A stretch of 64,000 bases of DNA from an uncultured Chitinophaga sp. GTDB taxonomy: Bacteria; Bacteroidota; Bacteroidia; Chitinophagales; Chitinophagaceae. Position 1 is the first letter of the stretch. Each line of letters starts with the position of its first letter. The notes below the pieces were generated by a model. It made no database searches and was not told the origin of the DNA. It was given only the letters and a program-made list of their open reading frames with translations. The stretch lies in assembly GCF_937898475.1 (NCBI RefSeq), contig NZ_CALEJS010000025.1, positions 62,001-126,000 on the forward strand. Reading direction: 5' to 3'. Positions 48,310 through 56,959 of the stretch are shown here, piece after piece. The position numbers were made by a program, and so were the translations under genes.

Positions 48310-48315
48310 CACCCT

Positions 48316-50925
48316 ATGGCTAAAAGCAAATCGGAAGAAACCCCGCTCATGCAACAGCACAATGCCATCAAGGCAAAGTATCCTGATGCCGTGCTGCTTT
48401 TCCGGGTAGGCGACTTTTACGAGACCTTCAACGAGGACGCAGTGATCGCCGCCAAAGTATTGGGTATTGTGTTAACCAAAAGGGCCAACGGCGCTGCTTC
48501 CTATGTAGACCTGGCTGGTTTTCCGCACCATGCGCTGGACACTTACCTGCATAAGCTGGTAAAGGCAGGGCATCGCGTGGCCGTATGCGACCAGCTGGAA
48601 GATCCTAAAACCGTTAAAGGCATTGTAAAACGCGGGGTAACTGAAATGGTGACGCCCGGAGTGGCCATTAATGATAAACTGCTGGAGAATGCCAGCAATA
48701 ACTTTCTGGCGGCTGTGCACTTTGGAACCAGCAACACCGGTGTGGCATTTCTTGATATATCTACCGGGGAGTTCTTTGTGGCGCAGGGCAATACCGAGTA
48801 TATAGATAAGCTGCTGCAAAGCTTCAAGCCTGCTGAAGTGATCTTTGCCAAACCCCAGCAGAAACATTTCCGCCAGACTTTCGGCACCCGCTTTTATACC
48901 TACACGCTGGACGAATGGATCTTTACCACCCAGTATGCAGAGGAAACACTGCTGAAACAATTCGGCACACATTCCCTGAAAGGATTTGGCGTAGACGAGC
49001 TGCACGATGCCCACATCGCCGCAGGCGCCACCCTCCATTACCTGAAAGATACAGAACATCCACACCTGCAGCACATCACCGGTATGCAGCGGATAGACCA
49101 GGATGATTTTTTGTGGATGGACCGCTTTACCGTACGCAACCTGGAACTGCTGAGCAGCAGTGTGGAGAACGGGCATACCCTGCTCAATGTACTGGATAAT
49201 ACCGTCAGCCCAATGGGCGCCCGCCTGCTGAAACGCTGGCTGGTATTTCCCCTGCGCAACATTCAGCAGATCAACGAAAGACTGGATGTGGTGGAATTTT
49301 TCATCCGCGAAACAGACCTGGCCAAAGGCCTGCAGCATCACCTGAAACAGGCAGGCGACCTGGAAAGGCTGGTGTCCAAGATCCCGCTGAAAAAGATCAA
49401 TCCGCGGGAAGTGATGCAGCTGGCCAAAGCCCTGCAACAGGTACAGGCCATACAGGAACTGCTGGGCAATACAGACAATGCCTACCTGCAAAAGCTGCAT
49501 AAACTACTGGACCATTGTCCCGTTATATTAGACCGCATACTGCAACAGGTAACAGAAACGCCGCCGGTACTGGCCATCAAAGGTGGTGTGATCCGCGAGG
49601 GCATACACCCCGAGCTGGATAAGCTGCGGCAGATCGCTACCTCCGGTAAAGAATACCTGCTGCAGATACAGCAGAAAGAATCAGAAGCTACCGGCATCCC
49701 TTCCCTGAAAGTGGCATTCAATAACGTGTTTGGCTACTACCTGGAAGTGACCAATGCCCACCGTAACAAAGTGCCCGATACCTGGATACGCAAACAAACA
49801 CTGGCTAACGCCGAAAGATATATTACGCCGGAACTGAAAGAGTACGAAGAAAAGATCACCGGTGCGGAAGAAAAGATACTGGCCCTGGAGATCCAGCTGT
49901 TTGATGAACTGCTGGCTGCCTTGCAGGATTATATTGTACCCATACAGCAGAACGCCCAGGCCCTGGCCAGAATAGACTGCCTGCTTTGCTTTGCCTCCAA
50001 CGCACTGCAGTACAAGTACCGCCGTCCGCTGCTCACGGAAGAATATACCCTGGATATTAAAGACGGCCGTCACCCTGTAATTGAACGCGGACTGCCGGCG
50101 GGAGAAACCTACGTGGCTAACGACCTGCTGCTGGACCAGGAGCAACAACAGGTCATCATCCTTACCGGTCCGAACATGAGCGGTAAGTCTGCCCTGCTGC
50201 GGCAAACTGCTTTGATCACTCTCATGGCGCATATGGGTAGCTTTGTACCTGCATCTGCTGCCACCATCGGTTTAACAGATAAAATATTTACGCGTGTAGG
50301 CGCATCCGATAACCTGAGCGGAGGAGAGTCCACCTTCATGGTAGAGATGAATGAAACGGCCAGCATCATCAACAACATCACGCCCCGCAGCCTGGTGATA
50401 CTGGATGAAATAGGCCGGGGCACCAGCACCTACGACGGCATCTCCATTGCCTGGAGCATTGTGGAGTACCTGCATGATATGACGCCGCACAAGCCTAAAA
50501 CATTATTCGCCACGCACTATCATGAACTGAATGAACTGGAGAATAAACTCAGCCGTGTGAAAAACTTCCATATCACCAATATGGAATCCGGCAATAAGGT
50601 GATCTTCCTGCGCAAGCTGGCGCCCGGCGGCAGCCGTCATAGCTTTGGTATTCACGTGGCTAAAATGGCCGGCATGCCTGCAGCGCTGGTATCACGCGCC
50701 AACGAGGTACTGACACAGCTGGAAGAAAAACATATTGATGCACCTTTGCAGCAGCAGGTAAAGAACATTGCCGCACCAGCCACCAAAGTACAGCTCAGTA
50801 TTTTTGATGCGCACAGCGATACCTTTAAACAGATCCGCGAAAAGCTGGATCATGTAGACATTAACCGTCTTACACCGGTGGAGGCTTTGTTGAAACTCAG
50901 CGAGATCAAGGAGTTGCTGAAATAA
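48316..50925 (+). CDS. mutS: DNA mismatch repair protein MutS
   Basis: An 869-residue mismatch-recognition ATPase. The N-terminal lesion-binding motif is present (LLFRVGDFYETF, Phe-x-Glu). Walker A GPNMSGKSALLRQ, Walker B LVILDEIGRGTSTYDG and FATHYHEL follow in the C-terminal ATPase domain, with the dimerisation tail after. The frame is open 19 codons upstream through word-repeat DNA (FSIWNLEFGIS), which is not MutS sequence; ATG at 48316 (MAKSKSEETPLMQQH) is the start. Ended by a strong terminator. mutL is not in the window. Confidence 0.95.
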   Translation: MAKSKSEETPLMQQHNAIKAKYPDAVLLFRVGDFYETFNEDAVIAAKVLGIVLTKRANGAASYVDLAGFPHHALDTYLHKLVKAGHRVAVCDQLEDPKTVKGIVKRGVTEMVTPGVAINDKLLENASNNFLAAVHFGTSNTGVAFLDISTGEFFVAQGNTEYIDKLLQSFKPAEVIFAKPQQKHFRQTFGTRFYTYTLDEWIFTTQYAEETLLKQFGTHSLKGFGVDELHDAHIAAGATLHYLKDTEHPHLQHITGMQRIDQDDFLWMDRFTVRNLELLSSSVENGHTLLNVLDNTVSPMGARLLKRWLVFPLRNIQQINERLDVVEFFIRETDLAKGLQHHLKQAGDLERLVSKIPLKKINPREVMQLAKALQQVQAIQELLGNTDNAYLQKLHKLLDHCPVILDRILQQVTETPPVLAIKGGVIREGIHPELDKLRQIATSGKEYLLQIQQKESEATGIPSLKVAFNNVFGYYLEVTNAHRNKVPDTWIRKQTLANAERYITPELKEYEEKITGAEEKILALEIQLFDELLAALQDYIVPIQQNAQALARIDCLLCFASNALQYKYRRPLLTEEYTLDIKDGRHPVIERGLPAGETYVANDLLLDQEQQQVIILTGPNMSGKSALLRQTALITLMAHMGSFVPASAATIGLTDKIFTRVGASDNLSGGESTFMVEMNETASIINNITPRSLVILDEIGRGTSTYDGISIAWSIVEYLHDMTPHKPKTLFATHYHELNELENKLSRVKNFHITNMESGNKVIFLRKLAPGGSRHSFGIHVAKMAGMPAALVSRANEVLTQLEEKHIDAPLQQQVKNIAAPATKVQLSIFDAHSDTFKQIREKLDHVDINRLTPVEALLKLSEIKELLK

Positions 50926-50938
50926 TTATTGTTAAGTG

Positions 50939-50987
50939 ATTGTCTTCATAGCGTTTGCACTTGCAAGTGTTATGAAGACAATTTTAT
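50939..50987 (+). terminator. Terminator of mutS
   Basis: ATTGTCTTCATA (50939-50950) and TATGAAGACAAT (50971-50982) form a 12-bp stem, with CACTTGCAAGTG palindrome in the loop, followed by TTTTATTT. Confidence 0.85.
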
Positions 50988-51087
50988 TTGAAAATTAGCA
51001 AAGATTAGCAGTCACGCCAATACGAAAAAACACTTATATTCGTCAGGATATTTAACCCTTTTATTTGTAATCTAATAACCATTATCT

Positions 51088-51462
51088 ATGAAAAGATTAT
51101 TCCCTATTGCATTGATGTTATGCCTGTTTGTTTCACTAACCAGTTTTGCGCCGGTACAGCCAACAGGTATCCCGGCTAAAAAGAATGTCTTTGTAACATT
51201 CCCTATAACCGGCCAAACCGGCAGCACGGTGGGTCTTTTAGATTATGAGATCAGCGGAAGTAGCGGTGTACCTTCCAACATTACGTTTTACCTTGCCGGT
51301 ACTTCAACGGTAGTTGTATCCAAGCCGTTTACTGTCTATCCCAGCAGTCCTAATTCATGGATCGCTACTGATCTGAGGTCTACCACCGGCATCACTGCTG
51401 TGATCTATCATGCTACGTCCTGGTGGCCCAATTACGCGATCGAGATCATCAGCCCGTTCTAA
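51088..51462 (+). CDS. Small secreted protein of unknown function
   Basis: A 124-residue product with a signal peptide (MKRLFPIALMLCLFVSLTSF, cleavage near residue 21-25). The mature 100 residues are rich in Ser, Thr, Gly and Val (GLLDYEISGSSGVPSNITFY … STTGITAVIYHATSWWPNYA), consistent with one all-beta domain. No cysteine in the mature part and no motif I recognise. It is a single-gene unit with its own terminator. Confidence 0.65.
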   Translation: MKRLFPIALMLCLFVSLTSFAPVQPTGIPAKKNVFVTFPITGQTGSTVGLLDYEISGSSGVPSNITFYLAGTSTVVVSKPFTVYPSSPNSWIATDLRSTTGITAVIYHATSWWPNYAIEIISPF

Positions 51463-51511
51463 ATAGCTTTGTGTAATGATGGCGGCAGCATTTGCGATGC
51501 CCGCCCGCATC

Positions 51512-51546
51512 AAAAAACCTTCCCGGAAATGGGAAGGTTTTTATTT
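51512..51546. terminator. Bidirectional terminator
   Basis: AAACCTTCCC and GGGAAGGTTT form a 10-bp stem with a 6-base loop, flanked by As and Ts. It lies between the convergent small secreted protein gene and the acetylesterase gene. Confidence 0.85.
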
Positions 51547-51611
51547 TACATAAGCATTGTTTCCTGTGTATGCTTATGCATAAGACGGTAATTATCGTTT
51601 ATACCACTATG

Positions 51612-53012
51612 CTAGTCATTCCAATCATCGGTTCTGAAAGATGAAGCAGGCAGGCCTTCTGTGTTGAACAGCGTACCCACTACCCAGGAATGAAACGCAT
51701 AACGAACAGCTACCGGGTGCTGCACTTCATTACTTTTAACAAAAACACCGCTATTAGTGATCCATGCATCAGCAGGATGAAACACCTTATCAGCGCCCGC
51801 TACTTCAAATTGTGACAAAGGCTTGCCAAAAGTACTAAGGCCGTTGGCGGCATAGTCAAATGAAAGTTTCACGGTATCCGCCGCTACTTCCATAGCCTTA
51901 TAGACGGGCCCTGAATAAGGAATACCTTTATAGCCGTATGTTTTGGCCAGTGCCCAGTATAAGAGGCGTTTAGCGATGATGGTCTTATCCGGCGGGTGGA
52001 TATTGCTTTCCATACCAACGTCCATACTTACCGCCATGCCAGCATTGGGTATTTCAGGCAGCGCTTTGAGCTGCGCTTCTCTCAGCAGGCAGGTTTGTCC
52101 TTTATCACCCTTATAGGTATAGGGTGCGATCTGTACGTAATAGAAAGGCCACTCGCCGCAGTCCCAGGCTGCTCTCCACGCCTTCACCATGGCAGGCAAC
52201 AGGCGGCGGTATTGCGCAGCACGGTCGCGATTAGATTCTCCCTGGTACCAGAGCATTCCTTTTATTGTATAACCCACCAGGGGTGTTACCATTCCATTAT
52301 ATAAAGCGGTGGCATCATTTCTGTCCGGTTGCTGCGTTTCGGGGGAAGGTATCTTTATTTCGCCGGCAAAGGGCTGTAAACTCTGCTCATCCATCCATGC
52401 TTCGATCACAGTACCGCCCCAGGTAGTTTCTATAATACCTACGGGCACTTTCAGTTTTTCATGCAGCATCTTCGCAAACTGGTAACCTACAGCACTGAAT
52501 CCCGCAACACTTTCGGCAGTTGCCGCTTGCCAGGATGCATTACAGGTGCTCAGCGGCTTCCTGGACGCCATGCGGGGCACATTGAACAAGCGTATCTGGG
52601 GATTTTCCGCTTCCATCAGCAGATCAGCGGTATGAAGCACCGGCTGGTTCCGGAAACCTTTGACCGGCATTTCCATATTCGACTGGCCGGAGCATAACCA
52701 TACTTCGCCAATGAGGATGTTCTCCAGCTTTAGCGGCTGTCCGTCTGAAATACTGATCTCATAAGGACCACCCGCTCCGGGTGTCTGCACTTTTACTTTC
52801 CAGGCGCCATCTGGTCCTGCCTTTACAGCATAGGTCCGTTTGTTCCAGGAGGTGGTAACCGTTACTTTAGCGTTCGCGGTGGCGGTTCCCCAGAGGGCCG
52901 CTTCAGATTGTCTTTGCAGCACCATGTTGCTGCCGATCACTGATGGAAGGGTAACGCTGGCGGATGCATTCAGTGACAGTACAAGAAACAGGAAAATGAT
53001 GAACTTTTTCAT
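51612..53012 (-). CDS. Sialate O-acetylesterase-like SGNH hydrolase
   Basis: A 466-residue exported esterase. After a signal peptide (MKKFIIFLFLVLSLNASA) and a beta-domain (about 20-95) comes the SGNH core with the catalytic Ser in VWLCSGQSNMEMP, and the downstream SGNH parts GMLWYQGESNRDRAAQYR and NIHPPDKTIIAKRL (catalytic Asp/His region). It removes O-acetyl groups from sialic acid or other glycans. It follows the GH92 gene and is probably the last gene of the locus. Start is the ATG at 53012 that begins the signal peptide, 11 codons inside the longer frame. Confidence 0.83.
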   Translation of the reverse strand: MKKFIIFLFLVLSLNASASVTLPSVIGSNMVLQRQSEAALWGTATANAKVTVTTSWNKRTYAVKAGPDGAWKVKVQTPGAGGPYEISISDGQPLKLENILIGEVWLCSGQSNMEMPVKGFRNQPVLHTADLLMEAENPQIRLFNVPRMASRKPLSTCNASWQAATAESVAGFSAVGYQFAKMLHEKLKVPVGIIETTWGGTVIEAWMDEQSLQPFAGEIKIPSPETQQPDRNDATALYNGMVTPLVGYTIKGMLWYQGESNRDRAAQYRRLLPAMVKAWRAAWDCGEWPFYYVQIAPYTYKGDKGQTCLLREAQLKALPEIPNAGMAVSMDVGMESNIHPPDKTIIAKRLLYWALAKTYGYKGIPYSGPVYKAMEVAADTVKLSFDYAANGLSTFGKPLSQFEVAGADKVFHPADAWITNSGVFVKSNEVQHPVAVRYAFHSWVVGTLFNTEGLPASSFRTDDWND

Positions 53013-53076
53013 TAGTGGAATTGAATGATTAACAATTAGCTTCAAAAATTAGTAATAAAACCGGCGCTATGCAAGC

Positions 53077-55257
53077 CTATTTCAGCCAGATATCAAAACG
53101 GCCGCCGCTAGTCAGTTGGCGATGCGTAATAAATGGACTCTTAAGCTGCACGCCGTTCCATATCACACGGTCTATATAGGCGGCCTGTGCGTTTGGTTTA
53201 TGTACGGCGATCAGGGTGGTTCTGTTACCGGGCAATTGCACACTGATGCTGTCAAACAATGGCGCGCAAAGCGCGTAGTTACCGGATACGGGATCTACCG
53301 GATAAAGGCCCATGGCAGCAAATACGTACCAGGCAGACATCTGGCCTGCATCATCGTTACCGCTCAATCCACCGGGACCATCTGCATACTCTGTTTCCAG
53401 GATACGGCTTACCTCGCGCTGCGTTTTCCAGGGCGAGGCCGTATAGTTGTAGAGGAAAGGTATCTGGTGGCCCGGTTCGTTACCGTGCCAGTATTCTCCT
53501 TTTTCAAAAAGGCTGTCCAGCGCTGCTTCCAGCTGCGGCATTCCACCCATCAAAGCTGCGAGGCCGGTTATATCATGCGGGACGTAAAAAGTATACTGGC
53601 GGGGTGTGCCTTCTGTGATGAAAGACATTTTCCGGTCGGGATCAAAGGGCGTATACCAGTTCCCGTTGGCATAGCGTCCTCTCGTAAAACCGGTAGTAGT
53701 ATCAAAAACATGGCGGTAATTTTTGGCCCGCTGCATCAGCAAAGCATAGTCTTCTTCCTTGCCAAGCGCTTTGGCCATCATGGCAAGGGCATAGTCATCA
53801 TAGGCGTATTCAAGCGTGCGGGACACCTGTTCTTTTTTATGAAAAGCGTCTGGCACACTGTCTTCCAGGGGAACATAGCCATATTGCAGGTAAGATGCCA
53901 GTGCACGGCGGCCTTTACCATCCCGGTATTCGGCACTGGGCGGCGTTTCAAATGCATTGCGGCGCATCAGTGCGTAAGCGCTAAGTACATCGAAACTGTT
54001 AATCCCCTTCAGCCAGGCAGAGGCGATAAAAGCGATGGAATGATCGCCAACCATGGCACCAGTGTAGCTATTCCAGCAGGGAAAGATCGGCAGCCAGCCG
54101 CCCTGTTGTCCTTTGCGGACAAGAGAAGCCGCCATGTCATTCACTTTATCCGGGAAAAGTATTTCCAGCAGTGGCAGCTGCGCGCGGTAGATGTCCCACA
54201 TGGAAAAATCATCATAATAGTCTGCTTCCTTCAGTTGTCCCTGTTCGTACTGGTGTGCAAACAGGGGATATGTTCCATCCACATCATTGAACAAACGGGG
54301 ATGTTGCAGGCTATGGTAAAGAGCGGTATAAAAAATACGCTTTTGTCTTTCATCCCCGCCGCGTACCTGGATCTGCCGCAATGACTTTTCCCAGATGAAG
54401 GCGCATTGCATCCTGACGGCTGCCAGGTCCCAGCTGCGGATCTCTGCCTGCAGGTTCCTGCGGGCGGCAGCAATGCTGGTAAAGGAAGTGCCCACGCGGA
54501 CACGCACCCGCTCTCCTGCCCTGGCCTTAAAGCCGATATAAGCGCCGTTGTTGAATGTACCTTTTACATTGAACGGCCGCTCTACCTGTATTACAAAATA
54601 GCCGCTGAAACCAGCGGCTTGTCCCCAGCCCTGGTAAATGCGGTGAACAGGGTTATAACCGCTGATCTCCCGCAAGGCGGTATCTATTGTTACATACCCT
54701 TCCTGCTGATCGCTGTTGGGCATTACCAGCAGGTAGAAGCTGTCTGCCTTTTGCACGGTGAACTGCAGCAGGCTGCTGCGGGTAAGGGCGGTCATCTCCG
54801 CATTGATGCCGTAGCGGTTCAGCTTTACCTGGTAGTAGGCTGGTGCAGCTGTTTCTTCCTCATGGGAGAAAGGCGCAGCAAAATCAGCCGGCTGCGTGCG
54901 CAGGGGGCCGGTGATGGGCATAATGGTAACACTGCCATAGTCCTGTGTGCAGGAGCCGCTGAGCCAGTGGGTACCCCGGAAACCGCTCAGCTTTTCATCT
55001 TTGTAGTAGTAGGGAGCCAGGCATTTTTGCTCACTGGTGCGGGTTTGCGGTGTCCACTGCGTCATGGCGAAGGGGGTGCCTACAGCCGGTATGGTATTGG
55101 CAAGGCGTTCGGTGCCCTCACCGTGCTTCAGGGCGGCAGCAGTGGTACTGTTGGCAGTGCCGGTCAGCGGTTGCACATAGTGCAGCAGCAGCTTGGATTG
55201 CGCCTGTAGTATACCGGCGCTCAGGATGGAAAATAATATGGTAAGGCGAAGCTTCAT
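53077..55257 (-). CDS. Glycoside hydrolase family 92 (alpha-mannosidase type)
   Basis: A 726-residue exported enzyme. A signal peptide (MKLRLTILFSILSAGILQA) is followed by the N-terminal beta-sandwich (LANTIPAVGTPFAMTQWTPQ, RGTHWLSGSCTQDYGS) and the (alpha/alpha)6 barrel with YDDFSMWDIYRAQLPLLE and the conserved acid region GGLSGNDDAGQMSAWYVFAAMGLYPVDP. GH92 enzymes are Ca-dependent, inverting alpha-mannosidases acting on high-mannose N-glycans or yeast mannan. It lies after SusD with a terminator hairpin between. Specificity within GH92 cannot be read. Confidence 0.9.
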   Translation of the reverse strand: MKLRLTILFSILSAGILQAQSKLLLHYVQPLTGTANSTTAAALKHGEGTERLANTIPAVGTPFAMTQWTPQTRTSEQKCLAPYYYKDEKLSGFRGTHWLSGSCTQDYGSVTIMPITGPLRTQPADFAAPFSHEEETAAPAYYQVKLNRYGINAEMTALTRSSLLQFTVQKADSFYLLVMPNSDQQEGYVTIDTALREISGYNPVHRIYQGWGQAAGFSGYFVIQVERPFNVKGTFNNGAYIGFKARAGERVRVRVGTSFTSIAAARRNLQAEIRSWDLAAVRMQCAFIWEKSLRQIQVRGGDERQKRIFYTALYHSLQHPRLFNDVDGTYPLFAHQYEQGQLKEADYYDDFSMWDIYRAQLPLLEILFPDKVNDMAASLVRKGQQGGWLPIFPCWNSYTGAMVGDHSIAFIASAWLKGINSFDVLSAYALMRRNAFETPPSAEYRDGKGRRALASYLQYGYVPLEDSVPDAFHKKEQVSRTLEYAYDDYALAMMAKALGKEEDYALLMQRAKNYRHVFDTTTGFTRGRYANGNWYTPFDPDRKMSFITEGTPRQYTFYVPHDITGLAALMGGMPQLEAALDSLFEKGEYWHGNEPGHQIPFLYNYTASPWKTQREVSRILETEYADGPGGLSGNDDAGQMSAWYVFAAMGLYPVDPVSGNYALCAPLFDSISVQLPGNRTTLIAVHKPNAQAAYIDRVIWNGVQLKSPFITHRQLTSGGRFDIWLK

Positions 55258-55291
55258 AGCGTTAAATGCACAAAATACATCATCCGGATGT

Positions 55292-55321
55292 AAAAAAAAG
55301 TCCCGGGCATAAGCCCGGGAC
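55292..55321 (-). terminator. Terminator between susD and GH92 gene
   Basis: GTCCCGGGC (minus, plus 55313-55321) and GCCCGGGAC (55300-55308) form a perfect 9-bp GC stem with a 4-base loop, then eight Ts. It is 38 bases past the SusD stop and 34 before the GH92 start. Confidence 0.9.
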
Positions 55322-55359
55322 CTGTCATAGCTGTATTATAGGTATAGGAATAAAGCAGT

Positions 55360-56934
55360 TTATGGCATCCAGAATATCTTAGTGTACGCTTTATCTTTAT
55401 CAGCCACTTTCGCATAATTTTCAGCGTTCCTACTACGTTCATTTGCAGGATACTGTATACGGTATGCGGGTGTAGGCACAATAGCAGAACTGGGATCGGT
55501 TGGGAACCAAAGTTTGGGATAACCGCTTCTTCTCATTTCAGCCCAGGCCTGGTTATTCTGCATTACATGGAAATTCACCCATTTCTGCAGACCAATCTTA
55601 TTCAGGTTAGTTTCTCTTACTGTACCATACGCCACCAGCGGATGAGCCAGCAGTAAAGTAATCTCACTTTCTGTGTACGGAGTCTGGTGCGTACCATACT
55701 CGCTTAGTTCATGGATTCGGTAATAGTAAACAATGGACTGGCGGATGCCCAGATCATAATATGTCTTAGCAGATCCACCACCCCATCTTTCATAAGCTTC
55801 AGCCTTCAGAAAATTCACTTCCGCAACCGTAAAAACGATGCCGGGGAAGAACTGATTCTGGACAAATGTAGTACTGTCCATTACAGAAACAAGCCTGTTG
55901 CTGATCATACTATCCTGTTGAGCCCTGTTCATTGTCTTAGGCAGACCCTGATATATTCCATTCTTGTTCTTTGTATAGAAGATCCTTAACCGAGGGTCGC
56001 CTGACGGCTCCAATAGAGAATCTACCATGTAATCAGGTGCATAGTTGCGATTTTCATTGAACGCATTACGGAGATCGCTAACCAGATCCGGCTTGCCGGC
56101 GGTCAGTTGCACATTATCAGTATTATTGTCGCTGAGTACCGGGTATAAAGTGGGATTACCCAATATTTCCTGTACTAGTATTCTTGCCCTGGTTTCATCC
56201 ACATAGGATATACGCATTGCCAAACGCAGTAAGAGAGAATTGGCATAACGGCGCCACTTCAGCAGGTCACCTTTCAGCAGAATGTCCTGTTTGGTCAATT
56301 TGCTCAGATAAAATGAAGACGGCTGAACGTTAGCCAACCATTCACTGATGGCTTTGAGGTTAGTGAGCGCTGAGTCATATACATCTTTAGCATTATCATA
56401 GGAAGGCAGTACCAACTCACCGGTAGCGTTTAGAGCACCTGCTTTAGAAAAGGGAATATCACCCCACATGTCCACCATTTGTATGGCCTGGTCATAAAGG
56501 AATATGCGGGCGGTCTGCATGAACAGCTGGTAACCTTGTCTTTCTGCATCTGATTCAAGCGCATTATAAAGCTTTTCCATTTCACGATAGTTTGACAAAG
56601 GAGATGTCCAGTTACCTCCGCCGGGATTTGCTGTATAAAAATCATCCCAACGGTCCTGCAGATAGCCTCCAGGTTGTTCATACCTGCGGCCATCACTGAA
56701 AGTACCAGTTGTTTGAGTATATGCGCCAAGGGTGGAAGAAACAAATGTCCACAGATTCCAGTAATCAGGAAACACCCTCCTATTTTTGAAGACACCGGTA
56801 TACAAACCGTCTATGGTAGCTCTTGTAGACTTTTCAGGGTTGTAATATTTACTGTCGAAAGACGACTTTTTACACGCTGAAATAAAACCAAGCACCGGGG
56901 CCAGCATTAATATTATCAGAATATTTTTCTTCAT
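55360..56934 (-). CDS. SusD/RagB-family outer-membrane glycan-binding lipoprotein
   Basis: A 524-residue surface lipoprotein that captures glycan for the SusC pore. The signal peptide ends in the lipobox FISACKK (Cys-21). TPR-like helical segments follow; QAIQMVDMWGDIPFSKAGAL and LLLRLAMRISYVDE are typical SusD-like landmarks. Pairs with the SusC gene immediately upstream (25-base gap). Followed by a strong terminator. Confidence 0.9.
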   Translation of the reverse strand: MKKNILIILMLAPVLGFISACKKSSFDSKYYNPEKSTRATIDGLYTGVFKNRRVFPDYWNLWTFVSSTLGAYTQTTGTFSDGRRYEQPGGYLQDRWDDFYTANPGGGNWTSPLSNYREMEKLYNALESDAERQGYQLFMQTARIFLYDQAIQMVDMWGDIPFSKAGALNATGELVLPSYDNAKDVYDSALTNLKAISEWLANVQPSSFYLSKLTKQDILLKGDLLKWRRYANSLLLRLAMRISYVDETRARILVQEILGNPTLYPVLSDNNTDNVQLTAGKPDLVSDLRNAFNENRNYAPDYMVDSLLEPSGDPRLRIFYTKNKNGIYQGLPKTMNRAQQDSMISNRLVSVMDSTTFVQNQFFPGIVFTVAEVNFLKAEAYERWGGGSAKTYYDLGIRQSIVYYYRIHELSEYGTHQTPYTESEITLLLAHPLVAYGTVRETNLNKIGLQKWVNFHVMQNNQAWAEMRRSGYPKLWFPTDPSSAIVPTPAYRIQYPANERSRNAENYAKVADKDKAYTKIFWMP

Positions 56935-56959
56935 GTTTTTCAGTTTTTTGGCTTGTCAA

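Noticed and set aside
48472..49500. A 342-codon open frame on the minus strand inside mutS
   Set aside because: Antisense shadow; MutS motifs are continuous on the plus strand.
53116..54384. A 422-codon open frame on the plus strand opposite the GH92 gene
   Set aside because: It is a shadow of GH92 codon usage; the residue pattern is not protein-like, and GH92 motifs are intact on the minus strand.
55254..55481. A minus-strand frame between SusD and GH92
   Set aside because: It overlaps the SusD C terminus in another frame and spans the terminator hairpin; no protein-like features.
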